A stretch of 64,000 nucleotides of DNA from Amycolatopsis thailandensis. Its GTDB lineage: Bacteria > Actinomycetota > Actinomycetes > Mycobacteriales > Pseudonocardiaceae. Below are positions 16,893-24,944 of the stretch, piece by piece. Numbering within the stretch: the stretch's first letter is position 1; the number at the start of each line of letters is the position of its first letter. The stretch covers positions 22,778 to 86,777 of the forward strand of contig NZ_NMQT01000024.1 of the NCBI RefSeq assembly GCF_002234405.1, read 5' to 3'. Below the pieces are notes generated by a model that was not told where the DNA came from, did no database searches, and saw only the letters and a program-made list of their open reading frames with translations. The position numbers and the translations under genes were made by a program.

Positions 16893-17600
16893 ATGGAAAC
16901 CGACTACGTCTTCCCCGGCCGCCGCGTCACCGCGGTCTCGATGATCCTCGGCCCGGTCCTCTTACTCACCGGAACGCTCTTGCGGTCGCAGTTCAACTTC
17001 TTCTTCCCGGACCAGCTCAAGGCGATGAGCGATCATCCGGCGCTGATGACCGCCGCGTACACATGTTTCCTGGCAGGCAACGTCCTGCTGTGGCCCGCGA
17101 TCGTCGGGCTCGCCACGAAGATCGGCCGCACCAGACCGGCGTTGGCCGCCTGGGCGGGCGTGTCCGTCCTTATCGGACTCTTCGAGCGGACTTTTCACGC
17201 CGGCATCGACCAGGCCGCCCTGGGACTCGCCGGGCGACGCGGCGCCGGATTCGCCGAGAGCGTCGTCAGCGAGACGTACCAGGACCTGCACCTGTTCAGT
17301 TTCCTGTCGTTCACCATCATGTTCGGCTGGTACGCGCTCGCCTTCGCCGCCTATCGCGCGAAAGCGCTGGGCATCGTCGGGTCGATCGGGCTGGCGACGA
17401 TGGGACTTCTTCCACTCGGAGTGCTGAAGGGTACCGAAATCGTGTCGATCATCGGTACCGCCGGACTTTGTGTCGCGTTGCTTCCGGCCGGTGTTCGCGC
17501 ATTACTGGAAAGTCCCAAACCGAGCCGCCGATCGGTACTGTTCGCGGCGATCAGCGTTCCGGTTCTGGGCGCGCTCGCTTTCGCGAGCACCCTCGGCTGA
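16893..17600 (+). CDS. Integral membrane protein, function unknown
   Basis: The 235-residue protein appears to have six or seven transmembrane helices, for example MILGPVLLLTGTLL near 17-30, AYTCFLAGNVLLWPAIVGLA near 55-74, and LAAWAGVSVLIGLF near 83-96. Later hydrophobic segments include FLSFTIMFGWYALAFAAY, GIVGSIGLATMGLLPLG and VLFAAISVPVLGALAFA. Charged loops contain RTFHAGIDQAALGLAGRRG. No domain is recognised. It begins at the first ATG after the HNH-associated repeats and looks monocistronic. Confidence 0.75.
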   Translation: METDYVFPGRRVTAVSMILGPVLLLTGTLLRSQFNFFFPDQLKAMSDHPALMTAAYTCFLAGNVLLWPAIVGLATKIGRTRPALAAWAGVSVLIGLFERTFHAGIDQAALGLAGRRGAGFAESVVSETYQDLHLFSFLSFTIMFGWYALAFAAYRAKALGIVGSIGLATMGLLPLGVLKGTEIVSIIGTAGLCVALLPAGVRALLESPKPSRRSVLFAAISVPVLGALAFASTLG

Positions 17601-17608
17601 CCCTTTCT

Positions 17609-17770
17609 TCAGGCCAGCCGCGCGGACTCTTTCCCTGCTCTGTCAACGGATTCGTGATCGCGTCCCGCCGGGAGGCAGCTCATCAGCAGTACGACACCGA
17701 CAGCACCGAGAAGCATGTGCCCGGCGAGGATGCACAGCCCACAGAATCCGATCCACAATGAGATCTTCAT
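17609..17770 (-). CDS. Possible 53-residue membrane peptide
   Basis: A short frame on the reverse strand encodes 53 residues. The first 35 are strongly hydrophobic (MKISLWIGFCGLCILAGHML, then LGAVGVVLLMSCL), followed by a charged tail (PAGRDHESVDRAGKES), as in a single- or double-pass small membrane protein. There is no Shine-Dalgarno sequence, but TACGAT lies six bases before the ATG, as in the leaderless promoters elsewhere in this window. It lies between two other membrane protein genes. The evidence is limited to composition and position. Confidence 0.4.
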   Translation of the reverse strand: MKISLWIGFCGLCILAGHMLLGAVGVVLLMSCLPAGRDHESVDRAGKESARLA

Positions 17771-17821
17771 TCTCAGATCGTAGGGCCCGTTTCAACGGCC
17801 GAGCCCGGACTTGGGGAAGAC

Positions 17822-18310
17822 TTAAGGTCTCCTTTGGGCAAAGGGTCTGTTCGGCGTACGCGCGTAATACGCCACCAGCGACCCGGTCGCGGCCAGGAAG
17901 ACCACCTGCATGAGGCTCCGCGGCACCAGTTCGTCCATCACCGAATCCACCGGCCCGTGCAGCGCCTTGTGGACATTCGCCGGGAACATCGCCAGCAGCA
18001 GAAGCGTCAGCCCGCCTGCCGCCCACGGCGCCGTGCGCGACCACAGCACTCCCGCGGCACCCGCCAGTTCGAGGACACCGGTGACGGTGACCAGCAGCCC
18101 GGGCGCGGGCAGGGCGGGCGGCACCATCGCGACGAGTTCCTCGCGCATGCCGATGAAGTGCGCGAGCCCGGTCGTGACGAACAGTGCCGCGACGCCGCCG
18201 CGCACGGCCACCGGCCAGGGTTTCAGCCGCTGGACGCCGGCGGCGCCCAGCAGGAACAACGTCACCGTGACGGCGACCAGCATCAGTACGGGTACGAGAC
18301 CGGGATCCAT
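17822..18310 (-). CDS. DoxX-like membrane protein
   Basis: The 162-residue protein has four predicted membrane helices: MLVAVTVTLFLLGAAGV, VRGGVAALFVTTGLAHFI, LLVTVTGVLELAGAAGVLW and AAGGLTLLLLAMFPANVH. The pattern, with a helix-2 GLAHF, a helix-3 G-V-L-E and a helix-4 MFPANVH, fits the DoxX/DoxX-like family, linked to membrane redox processes. ATG 18310 is favoured because TCGGAGGGC sits eight bases upstream; an ATG at 18316 lies too close to it. It diverges from a tetR gene across a shared palindromic operator and is the likely target of that regulator. Confidence 0.8.
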   Translation of the reverse strand: MDPGLVPVLMLVAVTVTLFLLGAAGVQRLKPWPVAVRGGVAALFVTTGLAHFIGMREELVAMVPPALPAPGLLVTVTGVLELAGAAGVLWSRTAPWAAGGLTLLLLAMFPANVHKALHGPVDSVMDELVPRSLMQVVFLAATGSLVAYYARTPNRPFAQRRP

Positions 18311-18342
18311 GACCATGCCCTCCGAGCAGCGAAACTTTCCAC

Positions 18343-18375
18343 TGACAAGATGCGCGCTTGCAGGCCATCTTGTCA
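18343..18375. promoter_or_regulatory. Operator between doxX-like gene and tetR
   Basis: A perfect inverted repeat with 10-base arms, TGACAAGATG (18343-18352) and CATCTTGTCA (18366-18375), lies in the divergent gap. It overlaps a good forward promoter, TTGCAG (18358-18363), 17 bases, TAGATT (18381-18386), whose transcript would start at the ATG of the tetR gene. A TTGACA on the reverse strand at 18372-18377 lies in the right arm. TetR binding here would repress both genes. Confidence 0.8.
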
Positions 18376-18393
18376 ATGACTAGATTCGAGCTC

Positions 18394-18936
18394 ATGAGTC
18401 CGTACCACCACGGCGACCTCCGCCGGGCCGTGCTCGACGCCGCCGTCGCGGCCGTCACCGAACACGGCCCGGCTGGGATCAGCCTCCGCGACCTCGCCCG
18501 GCGCGCGGGGGTCTCGCACGCCGGGCCGGTGCACCATTTCGGCGACAAGGCCGGGGTGCTCACCGCGCTGGCCGCCGAGGGGTTCGACCTGCTCGCCGAC
18601 TCCCTGGCCGCCGAGGGCGAGCGGGACTTCGTCGAGGTCGGCGTGGCTTACGTGCGGTTCGCGATCGAGCATCGCGCGCATTTCGAGGTGATGTTCCGCC
18701 CCGAACTCCAGCGCCAGGACGACCCCGCGCTGGTCGCCGCCCGCGATCGCGCGGGGCTCCTGCTGACCAGCGGCGCGTCGTCGGTCAGCGACGACGAGAT
18801 GGCGGGAGTCGCCGCGTGGTCGCTGATGCACGGGTTCGCCAACCTGTGGCTCACCGGCGCCCTGCGCACCGAGCACCTCGAGGATCCGGACACCGCCGCC
18901 CGCGCGATCGCCCGGATTCTGTTCCCCGGGCCCTGA
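18394..18936 (+). CDS. TetR family transcriptional regulator
   Basis: This is a 180-residue repressor. The N-terminal helix-turn-helix (residues 4-55) contains GISLRDLARRAGVSHAGPVH and HFGDKAGVLTALA, and an effector-binding helical domain follows. ATG 18394 (MSPYHHGDLR) is preferred over ATG 18376 because a TAGATT -10 box ends seven bases before it, giving a leaderless message. The gene is divergent from the DoxX-like gene. It converges with an SDR gene so closely that the two stop codons form the palindrome TGATCA. Confidence 0.9.
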   Translation: MSPYHHGDLRRAVLDAAVAAVTEHGPAGISLRDLARRAGVSHAGPVHHFGDKAGVLTALAAEGFDLLADSLAAEGERDFVEVGVAYVRFAIEHRAHFEVMFRPELQRQDDPALVAARDRAGLLLTSGASSVSDDEMAGVAAWSLMHGFANLWLTGALRTEHLEDPDTAARAIARILFPGP

Positions 18937-19704
18937 TCAGACCTGCGCGGTGGGCATGACGGTGACCTGCTGGAGGTTCACCCGCGCCGGGAGCGAGGTC
19001 AGGAACGCCACGGTCGCGGCGATGTCGTCCGGCTTCAGCCAGGTCAGCGTTTCGCGCACGCCGTCGAGCCACTCCAGCGCGCCCGCGTCGGTGACGTGGC
19101 CCTGCAGCTCGGTTTCGACGAGACCGGGCTCGATCGCCGCGACCCGCACGTTCTTCGGGCCGAGGTCGGCGCGAAGGTTCTTCGACAGATGCGTCACGTA
19201 CGCCTTCGAAGCGACGTACACGGCGAAGGACGGGAAGATCGCCTGAGCGCCGATGGACGACGTGTTCACCAGGTCCGCGACGCCCTTCTCGGCCGCCGAA
19301 GCGACCAGATGCGGGACGAACGCGCCGATCGTGTTCATCAGGCCCGTCATGTTGACGTCGATCATGCGCTGCCAGTCGCCGGTCGCGAGTTCGTCGATCG
19401 GCGCGGCCAGCATCACGCCCGCGTTGTTGAACAGCAGGTCCGCACGACCCAGTTTCGCCTCGACCTCCGCCGCCGCGGCGCGCATCGCCTCGGCGTCGGC
19501 GACGTCGGCCGCGAGCACGAGCGCGGTACCGCCGTCCTGGTCGATCTCCTTGGCGAGCGTTTCCAGCCGGTCCGCGCGGCGGGCGACGAGCGCGACCGCC
19601 GCACCGGAGGCGGCGAGCCGCCGCGCGGTCGCTTCGCCGATCCCGCTGGACGCGCCGGTGATGACGGCGACCCTGCCCGAGTGCGGCGCCGAAGTGTTCG
19701 TCAT
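18937..19704 (-). CDS. Short-chain dehydrogenase/reductase (classical SDR)
   Basis: This is a 255-residue NAD(P)-dependent oxidoreductase. The cofactor motif TGASSGIG is at about 16-23. ARRADRLETL follows at the end of beta-2, where the arginines favour NADP. The NNAG motif is near 93, a catalytic Ser lies in NTSSIGA near 147, and YVASK near 163-167 gives the catalytic Tyr and Lys. The C-terminal PARVNLQQVTVMPTAQV closes the fold. The substrate cannot be told. A GAGGAG-like sequence precedes the ATG at 19704. It lies downstream of the 19801-20355 tetR gene on the same strand, 96 bases away, and may be co-transcribed with it. Confidence 0.92.
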   Translation of the reverse strand: MTNTSAPHSGRVAVITGASSGIGEATARRLAASGAAVALVARRADRLETLAKEIDQDGGTALVLAADVADAEAMRAAAAEVEAKLGRADLLFNNAGVMLAAPIDELATGDWQRMIDVNMTGLMNTIGAFVPHLVASAAEKGVADLVNTSSIGAQAIFPSFAVYVASKAYVTHLSKNLRADLGPKNVRVAAIEPGLVETELQGHVTDAGALEWLDGVRETLTWLKPDDIAATVAFLTSLPARVNLQQVTVMPTAQV

Positions 19705-19800
19705 TTGTCTCTCCTCTGTGGACTCTCGTTCCGGAGTCCAGGTAACCGGCTCGCGCGGAGAGATGGCACGGCCTGCTCAACCTGGGTCCGGCGGTACCAG

Positions 19801-20355
19801 TCAGGCCTCGAACGCGCCGAGGACGAGACCGGCGTGCTTGCGCCAGACGTCGTCGCCCTGGCCGGCGGTCAGCTCCACGATCCGGCCGAGCGCGAGGATC
19901 TGCAGGCCGATGTCCGAGGAGGTGATGTCGTCCCGCAGCCGCCCTTGCCGCCGCGCGCGTTCGACCAAGCCGTCGAGACTCTCGGCGAGATGCGCGCGAC
20001 AGGCTTCGAGAGCGCCTTCGGTGACCGTGAGCCCGTCGAGGAACGCCCGGTGCCGGGCCATCATCGCCAGCGTCCGCTCGACGATGAGACTGATCCCCTC
20101 CCAGGCGTCCTCCGCCGCTTTCGCGCTTTCGGAGACGGCCTCCCACTCGGCGACGTCGTCTGCCAAGACGGCCTTGACCAGGTCTTCTTTCGTCGGGAAA
20201 TGCCGGTACACGGTGGCGACGCCGACACCGGCTCGCCGGGCGACCTCGCGGACGTCGGTCGCGAGCCCGCGTTCGGCGAAAGACTCTCGCGCGGCTTCCA
20301 GCACTTGGCCGCGGTTCCGCGCAGCGTCCCAGCGTTGACGTCGCGAAGTGGTCAT
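19801..20355 (-). CDS. TetR family regulator, likely repressor of the divergent SDR gene
   Basis: The 184-residue regulator has a TetR DNA-binding domain at residues 14-65 (ESFAERGLATDVREVARRAG, then VGVATVYRHFPTKEDLVKAV). A ligand-binding domain with an SBP56-like helical pattern follows. It diverges from the SDR gene at 20438. Two related palindromes lie in the gap, one of them a perfect 24-mer, and both are good candidates for its operator. The start ATG at 20355 encodes MTTSRRQRW, giving the usual basic N-terminal arm. Confidence 0.9.
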   Translation of the reverse strand: MTTSRRQRWDAARNRGQVLEAARESFAERGLATDVREVARRAGVGVATVYRHFPTKEDLVKAVLADDVAEWEAVSESAKAAEDAWEGISLIVERTLAMMARHRAFLDGLTVTEGALEACRAHLAESLDGLVERARRQGRLRDDITSSDIGLQILALGRIVELTAGQGDDVWRKHAGLVLGAFEA

Positions 20356-20372
20356 GCCGAAATCCTACCTTT

Positions 20373-20425
20373 TCCGGAACAAGCGTTTCGGATACGATGA
20401 TGTTCCGGAACACGTGTTCCGGAAC
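20373..20425. promoter_or_regulatory. Two TetR operator-like palindromes
   Basis: Site 1 (20373-20392) has arms TCCGGAAC and GTTTCGGA around AAGC, with one mismatch. Site 2 (20402-20425) is a perfect 24-base palindrome made of GTTCCGGAACAC and its complement. Both share TTCCGGAAC. They occupy the region between the tetR start and the ribosome binding site of the divergent SDR gene, where binding would block both. Confidence 0.85.
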
Positions 20426-20437
20426 TGGAGGGAAAGC

Positions 20438-21220
20438 ATGTCCACGATCGTGATCACCGGGGGAACCGACGGCCTCGGCCGCGCGCTGGCCGCCGACAGA
20501 CTTCGCGAAGGCCACACCGTCGTCGTGGTCGGCCGGAGCGAGGCGAAGTTCCGTTCGTTGACGGGCGACGCGCATTTCATCAAGGCCGACCTGCGCGAAG
20601 TGTCGGAGAACTTCCGCGCCACCAGGGAGATCGCCGAGCACTTCCCTGTCGTCGACACGCTGGTCCTAGGGGCCGCGTATGTGCACCGGGACAGGCAGTT
20701 GACCAGCGAAGGCTTCGAGCACACCTTCGCGCTGTACTACCTGAGCCGCTACATCTTCGCCTCGGAACTCCAAGGCGTGCTCGGGGCCGCCGAGCAGCCG
20801 CTGATCCTCGACACCACCGTTCCCGGCGCGCCGAAGGACGCCATCCGCTGGGACGACTTCCAGCTGTCACAAGGCTTCACCTGGAAGGCGGCTAATCAGC
20901 AGAGCCGCCGGATGGGGTTGCTTTCCGCGGCCCGGCTCGCTTCGGACCACGTCCGGTACGTCCTCTACAACCCGGGCTTCGTCCGCACCAGCCACCAAGG
21001 CGCCCTCGGCAAGACCTCACGAAAGATGGTCGGCGTGCTCGCGAAGCTCCTGGGCACGCCGCCGGAGAAGGCGATCCGGCCGATGCTCGACCTCATCGCG
21101 AACCGGCCGGAGGCGCCCCTGAGCGCTTACCAGCGCGACAAGCGGCTCACGGTCGACGCCGACAGTAAAGAGGCAGAGCGCCTCCACACCGCAACAACGC
21201 GGCTGCTGAAGTCGATCTGA
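20438..21220 (+). CDS. SDR family oxidoreductase
   Basis: This is a 260-residue NAD(P)-binding oxidoreductase of the divergent SDR type. The cofactor motif TGGTDGLGRAL is near residues 7-17 and VVVVGRSEAKF marks beta-2. The usual NNAG is replaced by LGAAYVHRD near 72-80. A canonical YxxxK is not clear (LYYLSRYIF and FTWKAANQQSRR occur at the expected regions), so activity may depend on other residues. ATG 20438 follows GGAGGGAAAGC. It sits behind the double palindrome and is probably repressed by the divergent TetR protein. Confidence 0.85.
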   Translation: MSTIVITGGTDGLGRALAADRLREGHTVVVVGRSEAKFRSLTGDAHFIKADLREVSENFRATREIAEHFPVVDTLVLGAAYVHRDRQLTSEGFEHTFALYYLSRYIFASELQGVLGAAEQPLILDTTVPGAPKDAIRWDDFQLSQGFTWKAANQQSRRMGLLSAARLASDHVRYVLYNPGFVRTSHQGALGKTSRKMVGVLAKLLGTPPEKAIRPMLDLIANRPEAPLSAYQRDKRLTVDADSKEAERLHTATTRLLKSI

Positions 21221-21312
21221 CCTGCGAAGATGCGTTCGCCGGAAAAATTTCCAAGCCAGTGTCGAATCGGCGGGACGCCCTTCGTATAGGCAGTGACACC
21301 AAGGAGGACGCC

Positions 21313-21678
21313 ATGACCCAGTACCTGATCAGCCTGTACCAGCCCGACGGCCCCGTCCCGCCGCCGGAGTTCCTCGAGCCGATCGCGCGCAAGATCCAGG
21401 CGCTCAACGACGAGATGAAGGCCGCGGGCGCCTGGGTGTTCGCCGGCGGGCTGCACCCGCCGACCACGTCGACCGTGCTGCAGGCCAAGGAGAACGGCGC
21501 GATCGCGATGACGGACGGCCCGTACGTCGAGGGCAAGGAACACCTCGGCGGATTCACCGTCGTCGAGGCACCGGATCTGGACGCCGCACTCGAATGGGGC
21601 TGCCGGGTCACCGAGATCACCTACCTGCCCGTCGAGGTCCGGCCGTTCCAGGGCGAGGAAGGCCCTTCGTGCGTCTGA
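21313..21678 (+). CDS. YCII/DGPF domain protein
   Basis: The 121-residue protein belongs to the YCII-related (DGPF) family. The [16 protein letters not shown] opening and the [20 protein letters not shown] block carry the DGP signature, and [11 protein letters not shown] is a typical closing helix. These ferredoxin-fold proteins are regularly encoded next to ECF42 sigma factors, as here: the next gene starts inside the last codons of this one. AAGGAGGACGCC precedes the ATG. The function is unknown; it may be an enzyme or sensor controlled by the sigma factor. Confidence 0.92.
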   Translation: MTQYLISLYQPDGPVPPPEFLEPIARKIQALNDEMKAAGAWVFAGGLHPPTTSTVLQAKENGAIAMTDGPYVEGKEHLGGFTVVEAPDLDAALEWGCRVTEITYLPVEVRPFQGEEGPSCV

Positions 21679-22886
21679 CCGCCGACGAGATCGGCCGGGT
21701 CTTCACCGAGGAGTACGGCCGCGCGGTGGCCGTCCTGGTCCGCGTCTTCGGCAGCATCGATCTCGCCGAAGACGCGGTCCAGGAAGCCTTCGCCACGGCG
21801 GTCGACCGGTGGCCGTCCACCGGTCTGCCGCCGAGCCCGGCGGGCTGGATCATCACGACCGCCCGCAACAAGGGCATCGACCGGATGCGCCGGGAAGCCG
21901 CGCGCGAAGACAAACACGCCGAGGCCGCGCTACTCGGTGCCACCAACGAACCAGCCGAGGAGGGACCTGTGCGCGACGATCGCTTACGCCTGATCTTCAC
22001 CTGCTGCCACCCCGCGCTGGCCGTCACCGCGCAGGTCGCGCTGACGCTGAAACTGCTGGGCGGGCTGACCACCGGCGAGATCGCGCACGCGTTCTTCGTC
22101 CCCGAAACGACGATGGCGCAACGGCTTGTCCGGGCGAAGGGCAAGATCCGCGACGCGAAGATCCCGTACCGGATCCCGGAGGACGCCGATCTGCCGGACC
22201 GGCTGCGTTCGGTGCTCGCCGTGATCTACCTCGTGTTCAACGAGGGACACACGGCCAGTTCGGGCGAACGGCTGGTGCGGGAAGACCTGTGCGCCGAAGC
22301 GATCCGGCTCGGCAGGCTGCTGACCGATCTCATGCCCGACGAACCGGAGGCCACCGGGCTGCTGGCGCTGATGCTGCTCACCGAGTCGCGGCGGGCCGCC
22401 CGCACCGGCGCGGACGGCGACGTCGTCCTGCTGGCGCACCAGGACCGGTCGCGATGGGACCGGGAGCTGATCACCGAAGGGCAAGCGCTGGTCCGCGCCT
22501 GCCTGCGGCGGAACCAGCCCGGGCCGTACCAGATCCAGGCGGCGATCAACGCCGTCCACAGCGACGCGGCCGACGCGGGGAGCACGGACTGGTCGCAGAT
22601 CGTCCAGCTGTACGACCTGCTGCTGGCGACGAATCCGACGCCGATCGTCGCGCTCAACCGCGCGGTGGCGGTCGCTGAAGTCGACGGACCACGGGCCGCG
22701 CTCGACGTGATCGACGGCTTGGAACTGGCCGAATACCACCTGTACCACGCCATCCGAGCCGATCTTCTGCACCGGCTGGGCCGCTCGGCCGAATCGGCGC
22801 GGGCGTACGAAACCGCGATCCGGCTGGCGGAGAACGACGCCGAACGCCGGTTGCTGGAGCGGAAGCTGGCCGCCGTCAGTCCGTGA
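21669..22886 (+). CDS. ECF42-type RNA polymerase sigma factor
   Basis: The 405-residue protein joins sigma region 2 (about 5-75, with [19 protein letters not shown]) and region 4 (about 110-170, with [20 protein letters not shown]) to a long C-terminal helical/TPR-like extension. The extension contains [20 protein letters not shown] and [21 protein letters not shown], hallmarks of the ECF42 group. Such sigma factors lack an anti-sigma factor and are thought to be regulated by the extension, and they pair with DGPF proteins. The GTG start at 21669 overlaps the preceding YCII gene by 10 bases. The gene converges with soxR, overlapping it by 11 bases. Confidence 0.93.
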   Translation: MRLTADEIGRVFTEEYGRAVAVLVRVFGSIDLAEDAVQEAFATAVDRWPSTGLPPSPAGWIITTARNKGIDRMRREAAREDKHAEAALLGATNEPAEEGPVRDDRLRLIFTCCHPALAVTAQVALTLKLLGGLTTGEIAHAFFVPETTMAQRLVRAKGKIRDAKIPYRIPEDADLPDRLRSVLAVIYLVFNEGHTASSGERLVREDLCAEAIRLGRLLTDLMPDEPEATGLLALMLLTESRRAARTGADGDVVLLAHQDRSRWDRELITEGQALVRACLRRNQPGPYQIQAAINAVHSDAADAGSTDWSQIVQLYDLLLATNPTPIVALNRAVAVAEVDGPRAALDVIDGLELAEYHLYHAIRADLLHRLGRSAESARAYETAIRLAENDAERRLLERKLAAVSP

Positions 22887-23322
22887 TCAGCCGTGCCGGG
22901 CCGGGCCCCTTCGCCGCGAGGAAGTCGCCGGGGTTGACCAGCACGCACTGCTCGAAGGAAAGGCAACCGCAGCCGATGCATTCGGTGAACCGGTCGCGCA
23001 TGCACTCCAGCTGCTCGATGCGCTTGTTGAGCTCCGCGCTCCAGCAGGCGGAGGCGCGCTGCCAGAAATCGTGATCCGGCGCGGCGCCTTCCGGCAACAG
23101 GTCGAGCACGCCGCCGATCACCTCCAGCGGGATGCCGAGATGGTGCGACGCGCGGATGAACGCGACCAAACGGAGTGTCGCGCGGGGGTAGCGGCGCTGG
23201 TTTCCGCTGGTCCGCCTGCTGCTGATGAGGCCCTGGCGCTCGTAGAACCGCAGGGCGGAGGTGGCGACGCCACTGCGCCGGGACAGCTCCCCGATGGTGA
23301 GTTCGGCGGACGGCTCGGTCAT
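22876..23322 (-). CDS. soxR: Redox-sensing MerR-family activator SoxR
   Basis: This is a 148-residue MerR-family regulator. The winged helix-turn-helix spans about 8-75 ([20 protein letters not shown], then [18 protein letters not shown]), followed by a dimerisation helix. The C-terminal [12 protein letters not shown] gives the CX2CXCX5C ligand set for the SoxR [2Fe-2S] cluster. In actinomycetes SoxR senses redox-active metabolites rather than mediating a general superoxide response. The start is taken at ATG 23322 (MTEPSAELT); a longer frame to 23358 would run into the promoter. It diverges from two genes that resemble SoxR targets of Streptomyces, across a SoxR-like box. Confidence 0.95.
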   Translation of the reverse strand: MTEPSAELTIGELSRRSGVATSALRFYERQGLISSRRTSGNQRRYPRATLRLVAFIRASHHLGIPLEVIGGVLDLLPEGAAPDHDFWQRASACWSAELNKRIEQLECMRDRFTECIGCGCLSFEQCVLVNPGDFLAAKGPGPARLITD

Positions 23323-23337
23323 GGACACGATCCTCCC

Positions 23338-23368
23338 TTGACTTGAACCCTTGTTCAAGTTTCAGGCT
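23338..23368 (+). promoter_or_regulatory. SoxR-type promoter with 19-base spacer
   Basis: TTGACT (23338-23343) and CAGGCT (23363-23368) are separated by 19 bases, the unusually long spacer typical of MerR-family activation. A palindrome with arms ACTTGAA and TTCAAGT (23341-23360) lies between them. It sits in the soxR/ABM gap and should drive the ABM and NmrA-like genes when SoxR is oxidised. Confidence 0.75.
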
Positions 23369-23374
23369 GGAGGC

Positions 23375-23998
23375 ATGACAGCACAGGGGACCTCCGAATC
23401 GACCATCCACAAGGGACATTGGCCGACACCGAACGGGGAGACGGCCGTGGTGGCGCGGGAGTGGCCGGACGCCGACGCGGCGCGGGCGGCGCTCAAGAGT
23501 CACGAAGGGCTCGTCTCCTTCACCGCCTACGAAGGCATCGACCACGACGGCGCCTTCACCTACGAGCAGTGGACCAGCGAAGACGCCATCCAGGACCTGG
23601 ACGGCGCTCCCGTGTTCCACCTTTACCGCGGGCAGCGCGGCGAGGGGACGCCCGGCTGCCTCGTGATCGTCTCGGTCGAGTTCGAAGGCCCCGACGAGCG
23701 GCGGCAACGCGACTGGATCGACCTCGTCTTCGAAGCGATGGCTTCGGAACCGGCACGGCCGGACGGCGGGATCTCGGGCTACTTCCACGTGAGCACCGAC
23801 GGGACCCGGGTACTGAACTACGCCGAATGGGCCAGCGTCGAAGCCCACCTCGCCGCGCTCGCGACCCCCGGCGCCGACGGCATCGGCACGACGGACGTGT
23901 GGAAGAAAGTGCAGACCTACCCGGGGATGTCGGGCGGTTCGGTCAAGCGGTACCGCCCGATCCTGTCGTCGACGACAGAAGCGGAGGTGGCGGCATGA
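23375..23998 (+). CDS. Antibiotic biosynthesis monooxygenase (ABM) domain protein, duplicated fold
   Basis: The 207-residue protein contains two related ferredoxin-like ABM units, roughly 20-100 (AREWPDADAARAALKSHEGL, FTYEQWTSEDAIQDL) and 110-195 (YFHVSTDGTRVLNYAEWASV, then EAHLAAL). Such proteins oxidise or bind quinone-like aromatic compounds. The ATG at 23375 has GGAGG just upstream, and the predicted SoxR promoter would start transcription at about the same base. The stop overlaps the next start (ATGA). The arrangement matches the monooxygenase member of the Streptomyces SoxR regulon, so a role in handling redox-active metabolites is likely. Confidence 0.85.
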   Translation: MTAQGTSESTIHKGHWPTPNGETAVVAREWPDADAARAALKSHEGLVSFTAYEGIDHDGAFTYEQWTSEDAIQDLDGAPVFHLYRGQRGEGTPGCLVIVSVEFEGPDERRQRDWIDLVFEAMASEPARPDGGISGYFHVSTDGTRVLNYAEWASVEAHLAALATPGADGIGTTDVWKKVQTYPGMSGGSVKRYRPILSSTTEAEVAA

Positions 23999-24819
23999 AG
24001 CCGATCCTGGTCGCCGGCGCGACGGGCAACGTCGGATCGCAGGTGGTCGCCCAGTTGCGGGCGAGGGACGTCCCGGTCCGGCCGCTGAGCCGGAACCCGC
24101 CGCCGGACGGTGCCCGCGGTGACCTGGCGAAACCCGAAACGATCGCGCCGGCGATCGACGGCGTCGACACGGTGTTCCTGATGCTCTCCGGATCCGCCGA
24201 AGCCCTGATCCCCACCGTTTCGCTGCTCGGCGAGCGCGTGAAGCGCGTGGTGTTCCTGTCCTCGGGCGCCGTCGACGATTCCCTGACGGAGCAGGTCAAT
24301 CCCATCGGCGCCTGGCATCGCGTCGTCGAGGAGGCGATCGAAGCCGCGGGCGTGGAGTGGACTTTCCTTCGGCCGCACGCCTTCGCGACCAACACGCTCG
24401 GCTGGGCGGCGTCGATCCGCGCGGACGGCGTCGTCCGCGGCGCGTACGGTGAGGCGTCGATGCCGCTGATCCACGAGAAGGACATGGCGGCAGTGGCCGT
24501 CGAGGCGCTGACCGGCGACGGGCACGCGGGGGCGAAGTACTCGCTCACCGGCACGCGGCCGATGACGCAGATCGAGCAGGTCCGGATCATCGGCGAGGCC
24601 GCGGGCCGCCCGGCGCGCTGGGAGGAGATCCCGCCCGAAGAAGCGCGGGCGGCCATGCTCGCGAAGATGCCGGACTTCGTCGTCGACACCATGCTGGGCG
24701 GGCTGCGGGGCCTGTTGACGGAACCGGGTCCGGTCACCTCGACCGTCCAGGACATCACCGGCAGGCCGGGCCTGGACTTCGAGGTCTGGGCCGCCGAGCA
24801 CGCCGCCGCGTTCCGCTAA
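23995..24819 (+). CDS. NmrA-like NAD(P)-binding protein
   Basis: The 274-residue protein is an atypical SDR of the NmrA/quinone-oxidoreductase-like type. The nucleotide motif GATGNVGS is at residues 8-15, RPLSRNPP marks beta-2, and VDTVFLMLSG and VKRVVFLSSGAV are the next strands. EWTFLRPHAFATN is the typical NmrA block near 115-130. YxxxK is absent. It overlaps the ABM gene by four bases and should be co-induced by SoxR. Related NAD-dependent epimerase-like genes are SoxR targets in Streptomyces. The substrate is unknown. Confidence 0.88.
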   Translation: MKPILVAGATGNVGSQVVAQLRARDVPVRPLSRNPPPDGARGDLAKPETIAPAIDGVDTVFLMLSGSAEALIPTVSLLGERVKRVVFLSSGAVDDSLTEQVNPIGAWHRVVEEAIEAAGVEWTFLRPHAFATNTLGWAASIRADGVVRGAYGEASMPLIHEKDMAAVAVEALTGDGHAGAKYSLTGTRPMTQIEQVRIIGEAAGRPARWEEIPPEEARAAMLAKMPDFVVDTMLGGLRGLLTEPGPVTSTVQDITGRPGLDFEVWAAEHAAAFR

Positions 24820-24822
24820 ACT
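24817..24822 (+). promoter_or_regulatory. -10 box for a leaderless transcript
   Basis: TAAACT overlaps the end of the NmrA-like gene and ends seven bases before a GTG at 24830. A transcript from it would begin at or next to that GTG, as for other genes in this window. No strong -35 box is visible. Confidence 0.5.
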
Positions 24823-24829
24823 CGGGCTC

Positions 24830-24865
24830 GTGTCGACACCGGTTCATGCCGCGGCGGTCCACTAG
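24830..24865 (+). CDS. Putative 11-residue leader peptide
   Basis: GTG at 24830 opens an 11-codon frame encoding MSTPVHAAAVH and ending in TAG at 24863. It is placed like a leaderless regulatory peptide: a TANNNT box lies seven bases before it, and the stop codon falls in the loop of a CGGCGG/CCGCCG hairpin (24852-24871). The methyltransferase gene starts 79 bases later. It may regulate that gene by ribosome stalling, but expression is not shown. Confidence 0.45.
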   Translation: MSTPVHAAAVH

Positions 24866-24939
24866 CCGCCGTTCCTGAAAACGCCCTCCACGGAGCAACG
24901 TCCGCGGGGTCTCTTCGCCGCGGGCGGAAACAGGAACGG
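24852..24939 (+). promoter_or_regulatory. Possible translational attenuator before the methyltransferase gene
   Basis: Two alternative pairings can be drawn. One is a hairpin CGGCGG (24852-24857) with CCGCCG (24866-24871). The other is a nine-base helix CCGTTCCTG (24869-24877) with CAGGAACGG (24931-24939), which would hide the AGGAACGG ribosome binding site of the gene at 24945. They share bases 24869-24871 and exclude each other. Another hairpin, CCGCGG with CCGCGG around GGTCTCTTCG, lies inside the enclosed region. Confidence 0.5.
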
Positions 24940-24944
24940 AAACC

